Of a stretch of DNA of 64,000 nucleotides, positions 55,551-64,000 are shown one piece after another. The DNA comes from Heterohyrax brucei. Lineage: Eukaryota > Chordata > Mammalia > Hyracoidea > Procaviidae. Below the pieces are notes generated by a model. That model did not search any database, was not told the DNA's origin, and saw nothing but the letters and a program-made list of their open reading frames with translations. Positions within the stretch are counted from its first letter, which is position 1. Each line of letters opens with the position of its first letter. The DNA is taken from the NCBI GenBank assembly GCA_028571685.1, contig CM053142.1, positions 123,310,796 to 123,374,795 of the forward strand, in the 5' to 3' direction. Made by a program: the position numbers and the translations under genes.

Positions 55551-57299
55551 CTCTAATACAAGAAGGAATGACACCAAGATGCCCAAATTTGTCCAGCTGT
55601 TTTAGGGAACAAATGAAGCAGGTGTGCTTGTCTCAGAGAATCAGTTGCCCCCATCTTCACTGAAAACTGTTTTCTCTCAAGTACACCACATAAAAACCGA
55701 ACACTCAAACTATGGTTAAGGTCTTGGCAACACTTCTGCTGCAAACTTTGCTAGCTAAAGAAATATAAATGTAAAACTAGCATAGGTGGAACTGGGATCC
55801 TGAATCCTTCTGAGCTATTTCTTCTCCCTTAATGAAGGCCAAGTTATCTACTTACCGTTACCAATATTATCTTCTGAATGCCAGAAAAATGCAAATTCTA
55901 GGGAATGCTCAAATCCCAACCAATCACAATTAATTAACTGAATTTCTGTGAAGCAGTGTGACCTAAATGATATGGGAATTGTGTCATGCCAAGGCAGAGT
56001 AAGTGATGGAAAGATTTTCTACAAACCCAGTGAAAACTGTCATTCCACTTACATGATTCTATTTACAATGTGGAAACTGTGTAAGTCATTGTCAAGACCA
56101 ATCACCTCAAGCTTTCTGAGAACTCTGACATTCCCGCACAGACTGAATGGTCATCTGAATAAGATGGAAATGAAAGCCACTCTTGGTTATTCATGGATTA
56201 GTATATGAATTAACTAGGTTCTGAAGGCCTTACCCAGTTGCTATGTTAAAAAAAATAAGCAGCAGCAGCAGAAGGAAAGAAGAGGGAAAAAATATCACTG
56301 GATAAAAATTTTGATTGTAATTAGAACTCTTCCACAGACATTTATAAATCTATTTAATCATCAAATCTTTATACCCACTTCAATCACACAAAAGGTAATA
56401 AGTTAAAAAAAAAAAAAAAAAAAGGATGACTGCATTATCGACAGACAAATCTGGCAAATGATCCCAATATTGAACTTTTTTTTCTCGCTGGCATATGCCT
56501 TCTCATCTATACAACTGATCTTCTTTCCTCTCAGTGTATCTTCCCTAGTTAAAGCCTTGTTATTAGCAACTAAACTAGTCACAATAGTGGTTTATTTTAA
56601 GTTTAAGCAAAAGCCATCATCTTTTAGAAGGATATCTGTGTTTTAGGACTTCAGCTCAATTTTTAGTGTTAGTCACTCCATGTGACATATCAGCTTATAC
56701 TGGGCATTTTTATATACTACTTGAGATTTTCTTATCTCCACCTTTTAATCTACTCACTGCTGCAATTACAACTTCTATGAAATTTGACTAATTTTCAGCA
56801 GGTAAAAGCTGAAAGTCCATTTCCTCCTCTCCACAGCCATTTTCTTCTTCTCTTCTACCCTGAGGATTACATGAGTCTTCATTGCAGAATGCCAATTAGA
56901 ATTCTCTTATCAATCATGCACATGAAAGGATATTTTGTCTGGAAAGAGAAGTAATCCTAAGCAAGAATACATAAAGATTTCTGGGAACTGGCCAGTAGTT
57001 TGATCATCTAAATAAATGTTTTTGAGGAAAAGAGTGGAAGATTAGATGCAAGAAGGTCTAGACAGAGACATACAGATGGACAGATAGGGGCTGACAGAGT
57101 GTGAAAATATTCTTGTCACCAGAAACCATGCACTGTGGAAAGGTACTAAACAACTCAGAAGAAAAAATAACTAGTCAGCCTTAATTGTAAGCACTCTAGA
57201 ACTGGCAGAATGAAAAGACTAATGGAGTACTCTTGGTGACAGGCATGGTGGCTATGTATGACCTCAACATCGTGTATCCCCTTCTTAACCAAAGTCTAT
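55551..57299. other. Unassigned sequence; poly-A tract at 56405-56423
   Basis: No gene is seen. The long A-run at 56405-56423 may be the tail of an unidentified retrotransposed sequence. The plus frame at 55948-56208 (86 codons) has no recognisable domain. Confidence 0.4.
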
Positions 57300-57780
57300 T
57301 TAATGAAGCTAATGTCAGATGGGAGATCTTGTCTGAAAGCTGAGAATATCAGAAAAAATATTTATGTGTCTTATTGACTGCACAATAGCATTTGACTGTG
57401 TGGATCACAACAAATCAAGTATCATATTGCAAGTAAGAGGAATTCTATTATACTTAATTGTGCTTATGAGGAAACTACATAAACCAAGGGGCAGCTATCC
57501 AAAGAGAACAAGAAGTTACAGTGTGTTTTAAAGTCAGGAGAGGTGTGTGTGAGCATTGTATCTTTTCAGCATACTTATTCAACCTGTACAGTGAGCGAAT
57601 AATATAAGAAGTCAGGCTGTGTGAAGAAGAACACAGCATCAGGACTGGATAAAGATGAATTAACAACCTGTGATATACAGGTGATACAATCTTGCTTGCT
57701 GAAAGTGAAGAGGACTTGACAATCCAAGTCTACAACCTTCATTACATAACTGACTCAAGACAAACCTTACAGTAATCATA
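57300..57780 (+). mobile_element. BovB/RTE fragment, RT domain, sense
   Basis: Contains 'tatttatgtgtcttattgac' and 'tttgactgtgtggatcacaa', the RT block with the first catalytic Asp. Further on are 'gtgtgtgagcattgtatctt' and 'tgctgaaagtgaagaggact', just after the catalytic YxDD equivalent. All frames are broken by stops and indels. Both 5' and 3' parts are missing. Confidence 0.85.
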
Positions 57781-57804
57781 CTCCCAAGAGATAACCAAAA
57801 ACAA

Positions 57805-57889
57805 CCCATTCCCATGTGGTATAAGCACAGAGGTACAGATTAGGACTTATAACACATATCTTTGGTGGACACAATTCAATCTATAACAG
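57805..57889 (-). mobile_element. MaLR-like LTR end fragment, antisense
   Basis: 'tttggtggacacaattcaat' followed by 'ctataaca' matches the reverse complement of the LTR start (TGTCATGGATTGAATTGTG...). Only about 85 bp remain. Confidence 0.5.
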
Positions 57890-57989
57890 CATCCTTGATG
57901 GGTAAAGATGCTAGAGTAGGTGGCTACTCTATCTACTCTAAGAGTAGAAGAATAAGGCCTAAAAGAATAAGGTTAGAAGATCTATGATA

Positions 57990-58500
57990 ATGAAATACGA
58001 GAAAGGGCCCAAACTGTGAGGATCTTTGTGCATCATGGCAATGCTGTCAGAGAGCAAGCAATGGAGGGGATGCAACAAAAATCCACGTGGGTAGTATCAT
58101 TCAGCCAGCCTCCTTTCTCAATCACTCCAGTACTTGTACAATATGCCTGTGAATGGAAGAGAGTTGGTGGTAGTGATCAGGAGGCTACGCATGAGACAGG
58201 GAGAATTGTCTTCCTCTCGCCAGGGTCTATGTAGCTACCTCCATTAATTGATGCCCAATCTTTCCACAGTAAAGAGTACTGAAGATTCCTCAATATGATA
58301 TCATCCCTCAGTAGGACTTGCCAACGTCTTGGAAAAAAGTTGATTACGTGAATCCCTTCAACCATGGAAAAACACACTGATATGTCTTCATCAACACTGA
58401 CACCCATTATGGATATCTGCTTGCCTTCCTTCCCCACAGCGCTTCTGCCAGCAGCACCTGAACTTCAACACTGCCTCATCTGTTGATGTAATATTCCACA
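57990..58500 (+). mobile_element. ERVL-like endogenous retrovirus pol remnant
   Basis: Sense-strand sequence resembling the pol region of class III endogenous retroviruses, across the RNase H to integrase interval. It includes 'tcatggcaatgctgtcagag' at 58033-58052, 'tcattcagccagcctccttt' at 58099-58118, 'gcctgtgaatggaagagagt' at 58145-58164 and 'agcgcttctgccagcagcac' at 58439-58458. The frame is interrupted: a 72-codon open stretch (58016-58234) ends in a stop and later parts lie in other frames. It has no env, no recognisable LTR pair and no coding capacity. Assignment is from family resemblance only. Confidence 0.55.
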
Positions 58501-59670
58501 CAACAGTTCTTTACTCAGATATCTTGGAGTTATCCCACTAAGCAAACACTTAACCAGCCAATTTGCTAGTCCAAGATAAGAAAAATATCAAATGACTAAT
58601 GGAGGAAGGTACATATTATTTATAGTCTTTGGATCAACTGCAGCATGGGGAAGAGTTCTTCCAATAAACCTCTATATTGAGTTCTTACTGAATTTATGGA
58701 TGAACACAAAGTTAAAGGGAACTCCAAGATATTTAAGATTTAATAGAGAACATGTTATCACTCCAGAACCTCTCAGGTCTACCTCTTACTGAACAATTAC
58801 AAGACGACTAGCTTTGTGGAGACTTTAGACTTGCCAGTGCCTCACTTTATGGCTGTATTCCACATAACACCAGGTATTCTCTGATGTCCTACCATGAAAC
58901 ACCAAGGGTCATCCAGTCTTCACTCACAGCCACAGTCCACAAGTGTCAGAGGTTAATGCCCATTGGATCACCCTTGGCTACAGGGACTGGGAGAAAATTC
59001 AAGAATGCCTTTTCCTTTCATCCTCTTGGCAGAGGTTCCAGAATACACACTTTATTAAGATTCCTCAGAAATGGAGTTGAGTACAAGTCATTCAAGATGG
59101 GAAACAGCTCCGTAAAATATCCCTTGGTTACAGCTTCTTTTCTATAAAGCCCTTGTTTACATAACTCTTACTGTATGGTTTTAGGGACCCAGCCCACAAG
59201 ATCTGGTTATAGAAGATCCAGGCAAAACATAGCTAGGGTTGTTTTCACTATGGAAGTCTTCTGCAAGTACACACTTAAAAAGTTCTCTTAGGTTCGTGCT
59301 TTTTCATTAAGTAAGCCATTTTAATGTTATTTGAGCACTCACAGATTATTGCTGACAATAAACAACAGTAAACTCTTTAGATCCATTCATGTAACTGAGA
59401 GATGCATAAAGGAGAAAGTAATTCATAACACCATTACTAACTAAAAATAACTCCAAGTAACAGTTCTGTCAGACTTTTTCTATGTAGCACACATACATAA
59501 ATGTGTATACATGTGTTATAACAAAGAAAACAGATAATATAATAGCTAATACTTGAACTTTCTTTTAACTTACAGAAAACATTGGGAAACTCTTTCCATT
59601 TTAAAGAATATAACTAAGTGTTACTACTTTAATGAACACAGCATATTCCATCAGGCTACATTCTTTCCCA
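58501..59670. other. Unassigned, possibly further ERV-derived sequence
   Basis: Sequence continues in a similar style after the ERVL-like block. 'caaacacttaaccagccaat' and 'tacagggactgggagaaaat' may be part of the same retroviral remnant, but I cannot place them. There is no open frame above 90 codons. Confidence 0.3.
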
Positions 59671-60559
59671 CTGCTTGTCTGTCAGTTTGTCAAACTGTTG
59701 TGGTTTGTGTGTTGTTGTGATATTACCAGTACATGATGTGCAACCAGGGTCACCCATAGTAGACAGGTTTCAGCTTATCTTCCAGACGAAAACATACCAG
59801 GAAGAAGGACCTTGTGTTCTACTTTAGAAACCCCGGCTGGTAAACACCTTATGGATAGAAGCAGAATATTGTCTGATACAGAGCCAGAAGACAGCCCCTC
59901 AGGTTGGCAGGCATTCAGAACAGGACTGGGGATGGGCTACCCCCTAATAACACAGTTGAGCTTAACTACATACAGGCAGTAAAGCTTTCATGATCTTCAC
60001 TTGCTGATATGGTGCACAACTAAAAAAGAGAAGAAACATCTGCAAATGTCCATTAAGAATTAGAACGCGGAATGTACAGAGTATAAATATTGGAAAACTA
60101 GAAGTTAGCAAAAATGAAACATCCTGCAGACTAAGACAGACTAGGTAAGAAGGAGCAGGCAGTCTACTTCTGAAAAGAATTGGGCAGTGAAAACCTTATG
60201 AGTAGCAGAGGAACGCTGCTCAAGGTAATGCTGCAAGATTGGAAGGTATTCAATAGACGACAGGAGAAGAGCTGCCTCTTCAAAGAAGAACTGAACTTAA
60301 TGATATGGACAGGGCCTACATTTAAGGACCTTTATTTGCTGGTATGGCATGACTCAAAATAAGAAGAAACAGTTGCAAACATCCATTAATGACTGGAACA
60401 TGCAATGTATGAAATATAAATCTAGCAAATTTGGAAATCATCAAAAAAGAAATGCAACATGTAAACATTGATATCCTAGGCATTAGTGAGCCGAAGTGGA
60501 CTTATGTATTGGCCATTTGAATCAGACAGTGATATGGTCTACTACGCTGGGATGACAAC

Positions 60560-60844
60560 TTGAAGATCAAATGCATTGCACTTGTTGTCAAAAACAACAT
60601 TTCAAGATCTGTTCTGAAGTACAACATTGTTAGTGACAGGATAATATCCATATGCCTACAAGAAAGATCAGTTCATAATACTATTATTCAAAATTATGTA
60701 CCAACTACTAATGCCAACAATGAAGAAACTGAAGATTTTCACCAGCTTCTGAAGTCTGAAATTGGTCAAACATGCAATCAAGATGCATTCATAATTACTG
60801 GTGATTGGAATGTGAAAACTGGAAACAAGAGGGATTGGTACTGA
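60560..60844 (+). pseudogene. BovB endonuclease domain remnant
   Basis: A 94-codon open stretch of the APE-like endonuclease. It contains SRSVLKYNIVSDRIISICL, QNYVPTTNANNEETEDFHQL and ITGDWNVKTGNK. The GDWN motif corresponds to the catalytic Asp/Asn loop of APE-type endonucleases. It stops at TGA 60842 and is frameshifted relative to upstream ('ggcattagtgagccgaagtg') and downstream segments, so no active enzyme is encoded. Confidence 0.85.
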
Positions 60845-61270
60845 AAAAATATGGTGTTAGTAATAGAAACAATGTCTGGGATTGCATGACAGAATTTTGT
60901 AAGACCAATGACTTATTCATTGAACACCTTTTATCACTAACATAAACAGAGACTATATACATTGATCTCACCAGACGAAATACACTGGAACTAAATCAAC
61001 TACATCTGTGGAAAGAGACAACAGAAAAGCACAATAACATCAGTCAGAACAAGGCCAGGGGCCAGTTGCAGAACAGACTACCAATTGTTCACATGAAAAT
61101 TCCAACTGAATTGGAAGAAGAAAGTTAGAACAAGTTTAGAAAAGCCAAAAAGTACAATGTTGAATATGTCCCACATGAGTTTGAAGAGATTCAACACCTT
61201 GAACGTTAATAAATGAAAACCAGAGTAGTTGTGAAATGACAACAAAGATATCATACATGAAGAAATTGAC

Positions 61271-61429
61271 CAAAACCCCACTGCTGTTGAGTCAATTCTG
61301 ACTCACAGTGACCCTACAGACAGCATAGAGCTGCCCCATAGAGTTTACAAGGAGCACTTGGAAGGTTTGAACTTCCAGACTTCTGGTTAACAGCCATAGT
61401 ACTTAACCACTATGCCACCAGGGTTTCCA
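61271..61429 (-). mobile_element. AfroSINE, antisense, nested in BovB
   Basis: The plus strand shows 'caaaaccccactgctgttga', then the tail 'gtcaattctgactcacagtg', the body and the head 'acttaaccactatgccacca'. BovB sequence runs up to 'catgaagaaattgac' and resumes at 'aagaagaaaaaggtcattaa'. The aagaaa on both sides is a possible short duplication. Confidence 0.88.
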
Positions 61430-62497
61430 CAAGAAGAAAAAGGTCATTAAAAAATAGGAAAGAGGGGGACAGAGTCAAGATGGTGGGCTAAACAAAGGTC
61501 TCCCTAAATCCCTCTGGAAACCAAGACCTGAATTGATAATTAAATGGAGGCCTCTGGACACCTAGTGAGCCCTAAGACAAGGCATAGGGCTATCGGCTTA
61601 GACTACATACTATTGAATGAGAACCTTTTTCTCTTTCACAACCCCCCACCCTTGTTGAGGGCCAGCTCTCGTAGACCGAAGGTAACTCGCCATTTTAACA
61701 TTTTTTTCTCTGTCTTAGTTAGCCAGCAGGTGGGGCTGGGGCTTCACTGGCACCTAAGTTCAGATGCACTGCTGATAGAATTGGTAAGTGGAGCTGCTAC
61801 ATTTTGAGAGCCCAGCTTTGGACTCTGTGCACCTCAGCACCTGTGGCCTCTCTCTTTGAGCCTCCACCACTGAGTAGCCTGTTCCTAAGCCGGTGGGAGA
61901 ACTTGTGCAAGATACTATCTTGTTTGGATGGGAGATGGATATACCTATACTGAAGCCTCAGCTGGACCTAATTCCCAGGTTGGGAAGCAGTGCCTGTCTG
62001 GAGGAGACCGCTTTTCTGGCAGAAAAGCAGTATTTTGCACAGGGTATACTAAGGGTGGGGCCCAGCAGCTGATGATAGCAGGACAGTAGACTTCCTGTAT
62101 TTTGAACTGGTTTACAGCATCTGGTGTTGGATATAGAGGTGCTTGCTTTGCCAGCTGGGAAGTGGGACTTGTACACCTGAAAGCCTAACTGACTTTGGAA
62201 GCTGTCAAATACCTTTTACCTTTCAATATAAGACTGCCTAGAGAAATACCTGCAGTGCATCCTGATGGCATCTCTTCCAGCCTTTACTGAGTCACATTAT
62301 AGGGTATATCAACAGCTCCCCAGTGACTTTATATACAGGGCCAAGTCTTTATCAATCAGGAGGTGGAGCCTGCTTCCCCAAAGAGTCCACTGAGCCCAGT
62401 CACTACAGTACACAGAGGTGTCTGGTGATAGTTTTCTTTTTCAGACTAAGCTTTAAATCCCATTAAGGTAACACTGGGGAAACAAAACAACCTCAAA

Positions 62498-63460
62498 ATG
62501 CCCAAAAAGCAACAAACTTTGGATAAAAACATAAAGAAGAACTCACCTACGTCTTCAGAAGGACCCCAAAAGAAAGAACCAAAGAACCTGCCAGACAAAA
62601 AAAAAAAAGCCTTTCTGAAGCTATCAGAGTGCAAGTACAAAAGGAATATGTATACAGCCCTCCGAGACCTTATACAAAGTGCACCAGAGCAAAATGAAAA
62701 ATTAAGCAAGCTGTTTGATCCGATGGAACACCAGTAATCTGAAAGCCAACAGATCAAGAACAAAATCAAAGACATAGAAATTTCAATTCAAAGCTAAGAA
62801 AACAGAACTGGACTAATGGAAAATAGACTTTCTGACTTGGAAGGCAGAGCTACTGACTCCACCATCTATGAGGAGAAATCAGAAAAGAGAAAGAAGAAAA
62901 ATGAAGAATAATTAAGAAGCATGTGGGACTCTATTAAGAGGAACAATCTACAGTTAACTGGAGTTGCTAAACAGGGCGAGACTCCTGAGAGCACAGAGAA
63001 TATTGTTGCTGAGCTGCTGACATAAAATTTCCCAGAAATTATGAAAGAAGAGAATATAGATATCCAAGATACCCATCGAATGCCACTCAATATAGATCTC
63101 AAAAGAAAGACTCCAAGACATATCATAATTAAGCTTAACAAAATGAAACAGAAGCAGAAACTCTTAAAGGCAGCAAGACTCAAAGCAAAGCTAACGTTCA
63201 GAGAGAAACCCTGTAGGCTTTTGTCTGACTTCTCATTAGAAACGATGCTGGCACAGAGACAATGATATGACACATTCAAAGACTGGAAGGAGGAAAACTT
63301 CCAACCAAGAATCATATATCCAGAAAAACTATCTCTCAAATGTGAAAACGAAACTAAGACATTCACAGATAAATAGAAACTCAGAGATGTTGTAAAAATC
63401 AAACCAAAGCTACAAGAAATACTGGAAGATGCTCTTGGCTTAGAAGAACAAAACCATTAA
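62498..63460 (+). pseudogene. L1 ORF1, no net frameshift, six internal stops
   Basis: The full ORF1 span is 963 nt (320 codons plus stop), the usual size for mammalian ORF1. The ATG at 62498 and the terminal TAA at 63458 are in the same frame. In-frame stops are at 62735, 62795, 62909, 63023, 63263 and 63374. Domain order: N-terminus, coiled coil (about 62700-62900), then RNA-recognition and C-terminal domain (for example RMPLNIDLKRKTPRHIIIK and the EENFQPRIIYP motif). It retains the coiled-coil segment that is deleted in the 36.3-kb copy. Confidence 0.9.
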
Positions 63461-63894
63461 CTCTATATTTTATGAGAAAATACAGGACACATCATCCAGA
63501 AACCTACTGAGTTAGGGAAGGCTCCAAACTGAATCAAAGCTACAATATTAAAAGAAACAATCCAGTGATCATATCATGAAAGCTATGATGTCATCATACT
63601 AAAAACAGGCATGTACTACAGTCATTATTGTCCTTCCAGATGGACAGGAAGTTAATAAGAATTGTAGTAGTTAAAATTGGTTTTAAACATAGAATATAAA
63701 GGGGGATCACAAGGGCAGCCACAAAGCACAATAAAGATGCAACACATCAAATCGAGGAACATACTACAAGAGTCTCAACAACTACAAAACCAACTCTGAA
63801 AAAAGGTGAAAAATCAACTTGTAAAGAAGAATGTCCCAGAACAGAACAGTAAGAACAATACAGAAAACACCAACACAAAAATAAACACATCAAA

Positions 63895-64000
63895 ATGACA
63901 ACACTAAACAAATAACTATCAATAATTACACTGAATGTGAATGGACTGAACGCTGAAGTAAAGACACAAGTGACATCTTGGATCTAAAGACATGACCCAT
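63895..64000 (+). pseudogene. L1 ORF2 start, disrupted, partial
   Basis: The ATG at 63895 begins MTTLNK and hits a TAA at codon 7, but the conserved ITLNVNGLNA endonuclease start follows in the same frame. The rest lies beyond the window. It is homologous to the ORF2 start at 38553. Confidence 0.85.

Larger units (their letters stand above)
59671..61463 (+). mobile_element. BovB/RTE LINE 5' part (5' UTR, endonuclease)
   Basis: The sense strand carries the 5' UTR ('tgtgttgttgtgatattacc', 'gacaggtttcagcttatctt') with two diverged copies of the same roughly 330-bp region (59775-60118 and 60125-60450). The endonuclease domain follows: an open stretch at 60560-60844 with a TGDWNVKTG motif (GDWN catalytic-loop type). 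Next are 'tgacttattcattgaacacc', 'aaatcaactacatctgtgga' and the linker to 'atcatacatgaagaa'. An AfroSINE interrupts it at 61271-61429, and the L1 at 61464 inserts into it. The RT domain would lie beyond the L1, outside the window. Confidence 0.88.
61464..64000 (+). mobile_element. L1 LINE 5' half, runs off window
   Basis: It begins GGGGGACAGAGTCAAG, homologous to base 1 of the L1 at 36301. CAAGATGGTGG near the start is one base from the YY1-type CAAGATGGCGG site. The 5' UTR spans 61464-62497 with a single monomer. ORF1 is 62498-63460, the spacer 63461-63894, and ORF2 starts at 63895. It inserted into the BovB copy just after 'aaaaaataggaaaga', which is the candidate 5' target duplication. The 3' end lies beyond the window. 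Internal stops make it inactive, and it is more decayed than the 36.3-kb copy in its ORFs. Confidence 0.92.

Overview
This window is nuclear DNA from a placental mammal, almost certainly an afrotherian and most like an elephant or other paenungulate. The diagnosis rests on the repeats. There are more than a dozen copies of the tRNA-derived AfroSINE family, whose tail carries the GAGTCGGAATCGACTC hairpin. There are also at least seven RTE/BovB LINE fragments whose 3' tail matches the AfroSINE tail, plus L1 elements, ancient MIR and L2 pieces, and MaLR-type LTRs. The sequence is AT-rich. I found no host protein-coding exon, rRNA or functional tRNA gene, CRISPR array or bacterial-type operon. The long reading frames all belong to dead retrotransposons or to one processed pseudogene.

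Layout. 1-9 kb: an antisense L1 3' end, MaLR-like LTR copies, a sense L1 3' end and tandem AfroSINEs. 8.5-11.1 kb: an antisense BovB interrupted by a solo LTR and by a 38-bp tail-only insertion. 11-25.5 kb: mostly anonymous sequence with a hAT (MER5-like) element, an L1 3' end, AfroSINEs, MIRs, and an old L1 split by an antisense LTR, followed by a (TG)34 microsatellite. 25.5-36 kb: unique DNA with MIR/L2, AfroSINEs, an AT-rich simple repeat, another LTR and BovB tails. 36.3-43.36 kb: a full-length L1 with target-site duplication, 5' UTR, ORF1, ORF2 and 3' UTR, broken by stops and frameshifts. 43.4-47.2 kb: old L1 pieces, a BovB reverse-transcriptase segment with two hairpin-forming inverted duplications, and a foldback mariner. 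48.5-51.3 kb: a second young-type L1 3' half, interrupted by a polyadenylated segment. 52.5-55.6 kb: an AfroSINE cluster, an RPS26 processed pseudogene and a chimeric tRNA-Gly/RTE SINE. 57.3-61.5 kb: BovB fragments, an ERVL-like pol remnant and a BovB 5' end. 61.46-64 kb: the 5' half of another L1, inserted into that BovB and running off the window.

How the parts relate. L1 machinery made the L1 copies and probably the RPS26 retrocopy. The shared tail sequence implies that RTE/BovB machinery mobilised the AfroSINEs and the tRNA-Gly/RTE chimera. The most unusual signals are four very short (30-38 bp) insertions that all stop at exactly the same base just outside the RTE/SINE tail hairpin, a mariner derivative with inverted arms of about 175 bp, templated inverted duplications in one BovB copy, and monomer-number variation in the L1 5' UTR. 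All family assignments come from reading the sequence and from recalled consensus features. No database search was run.
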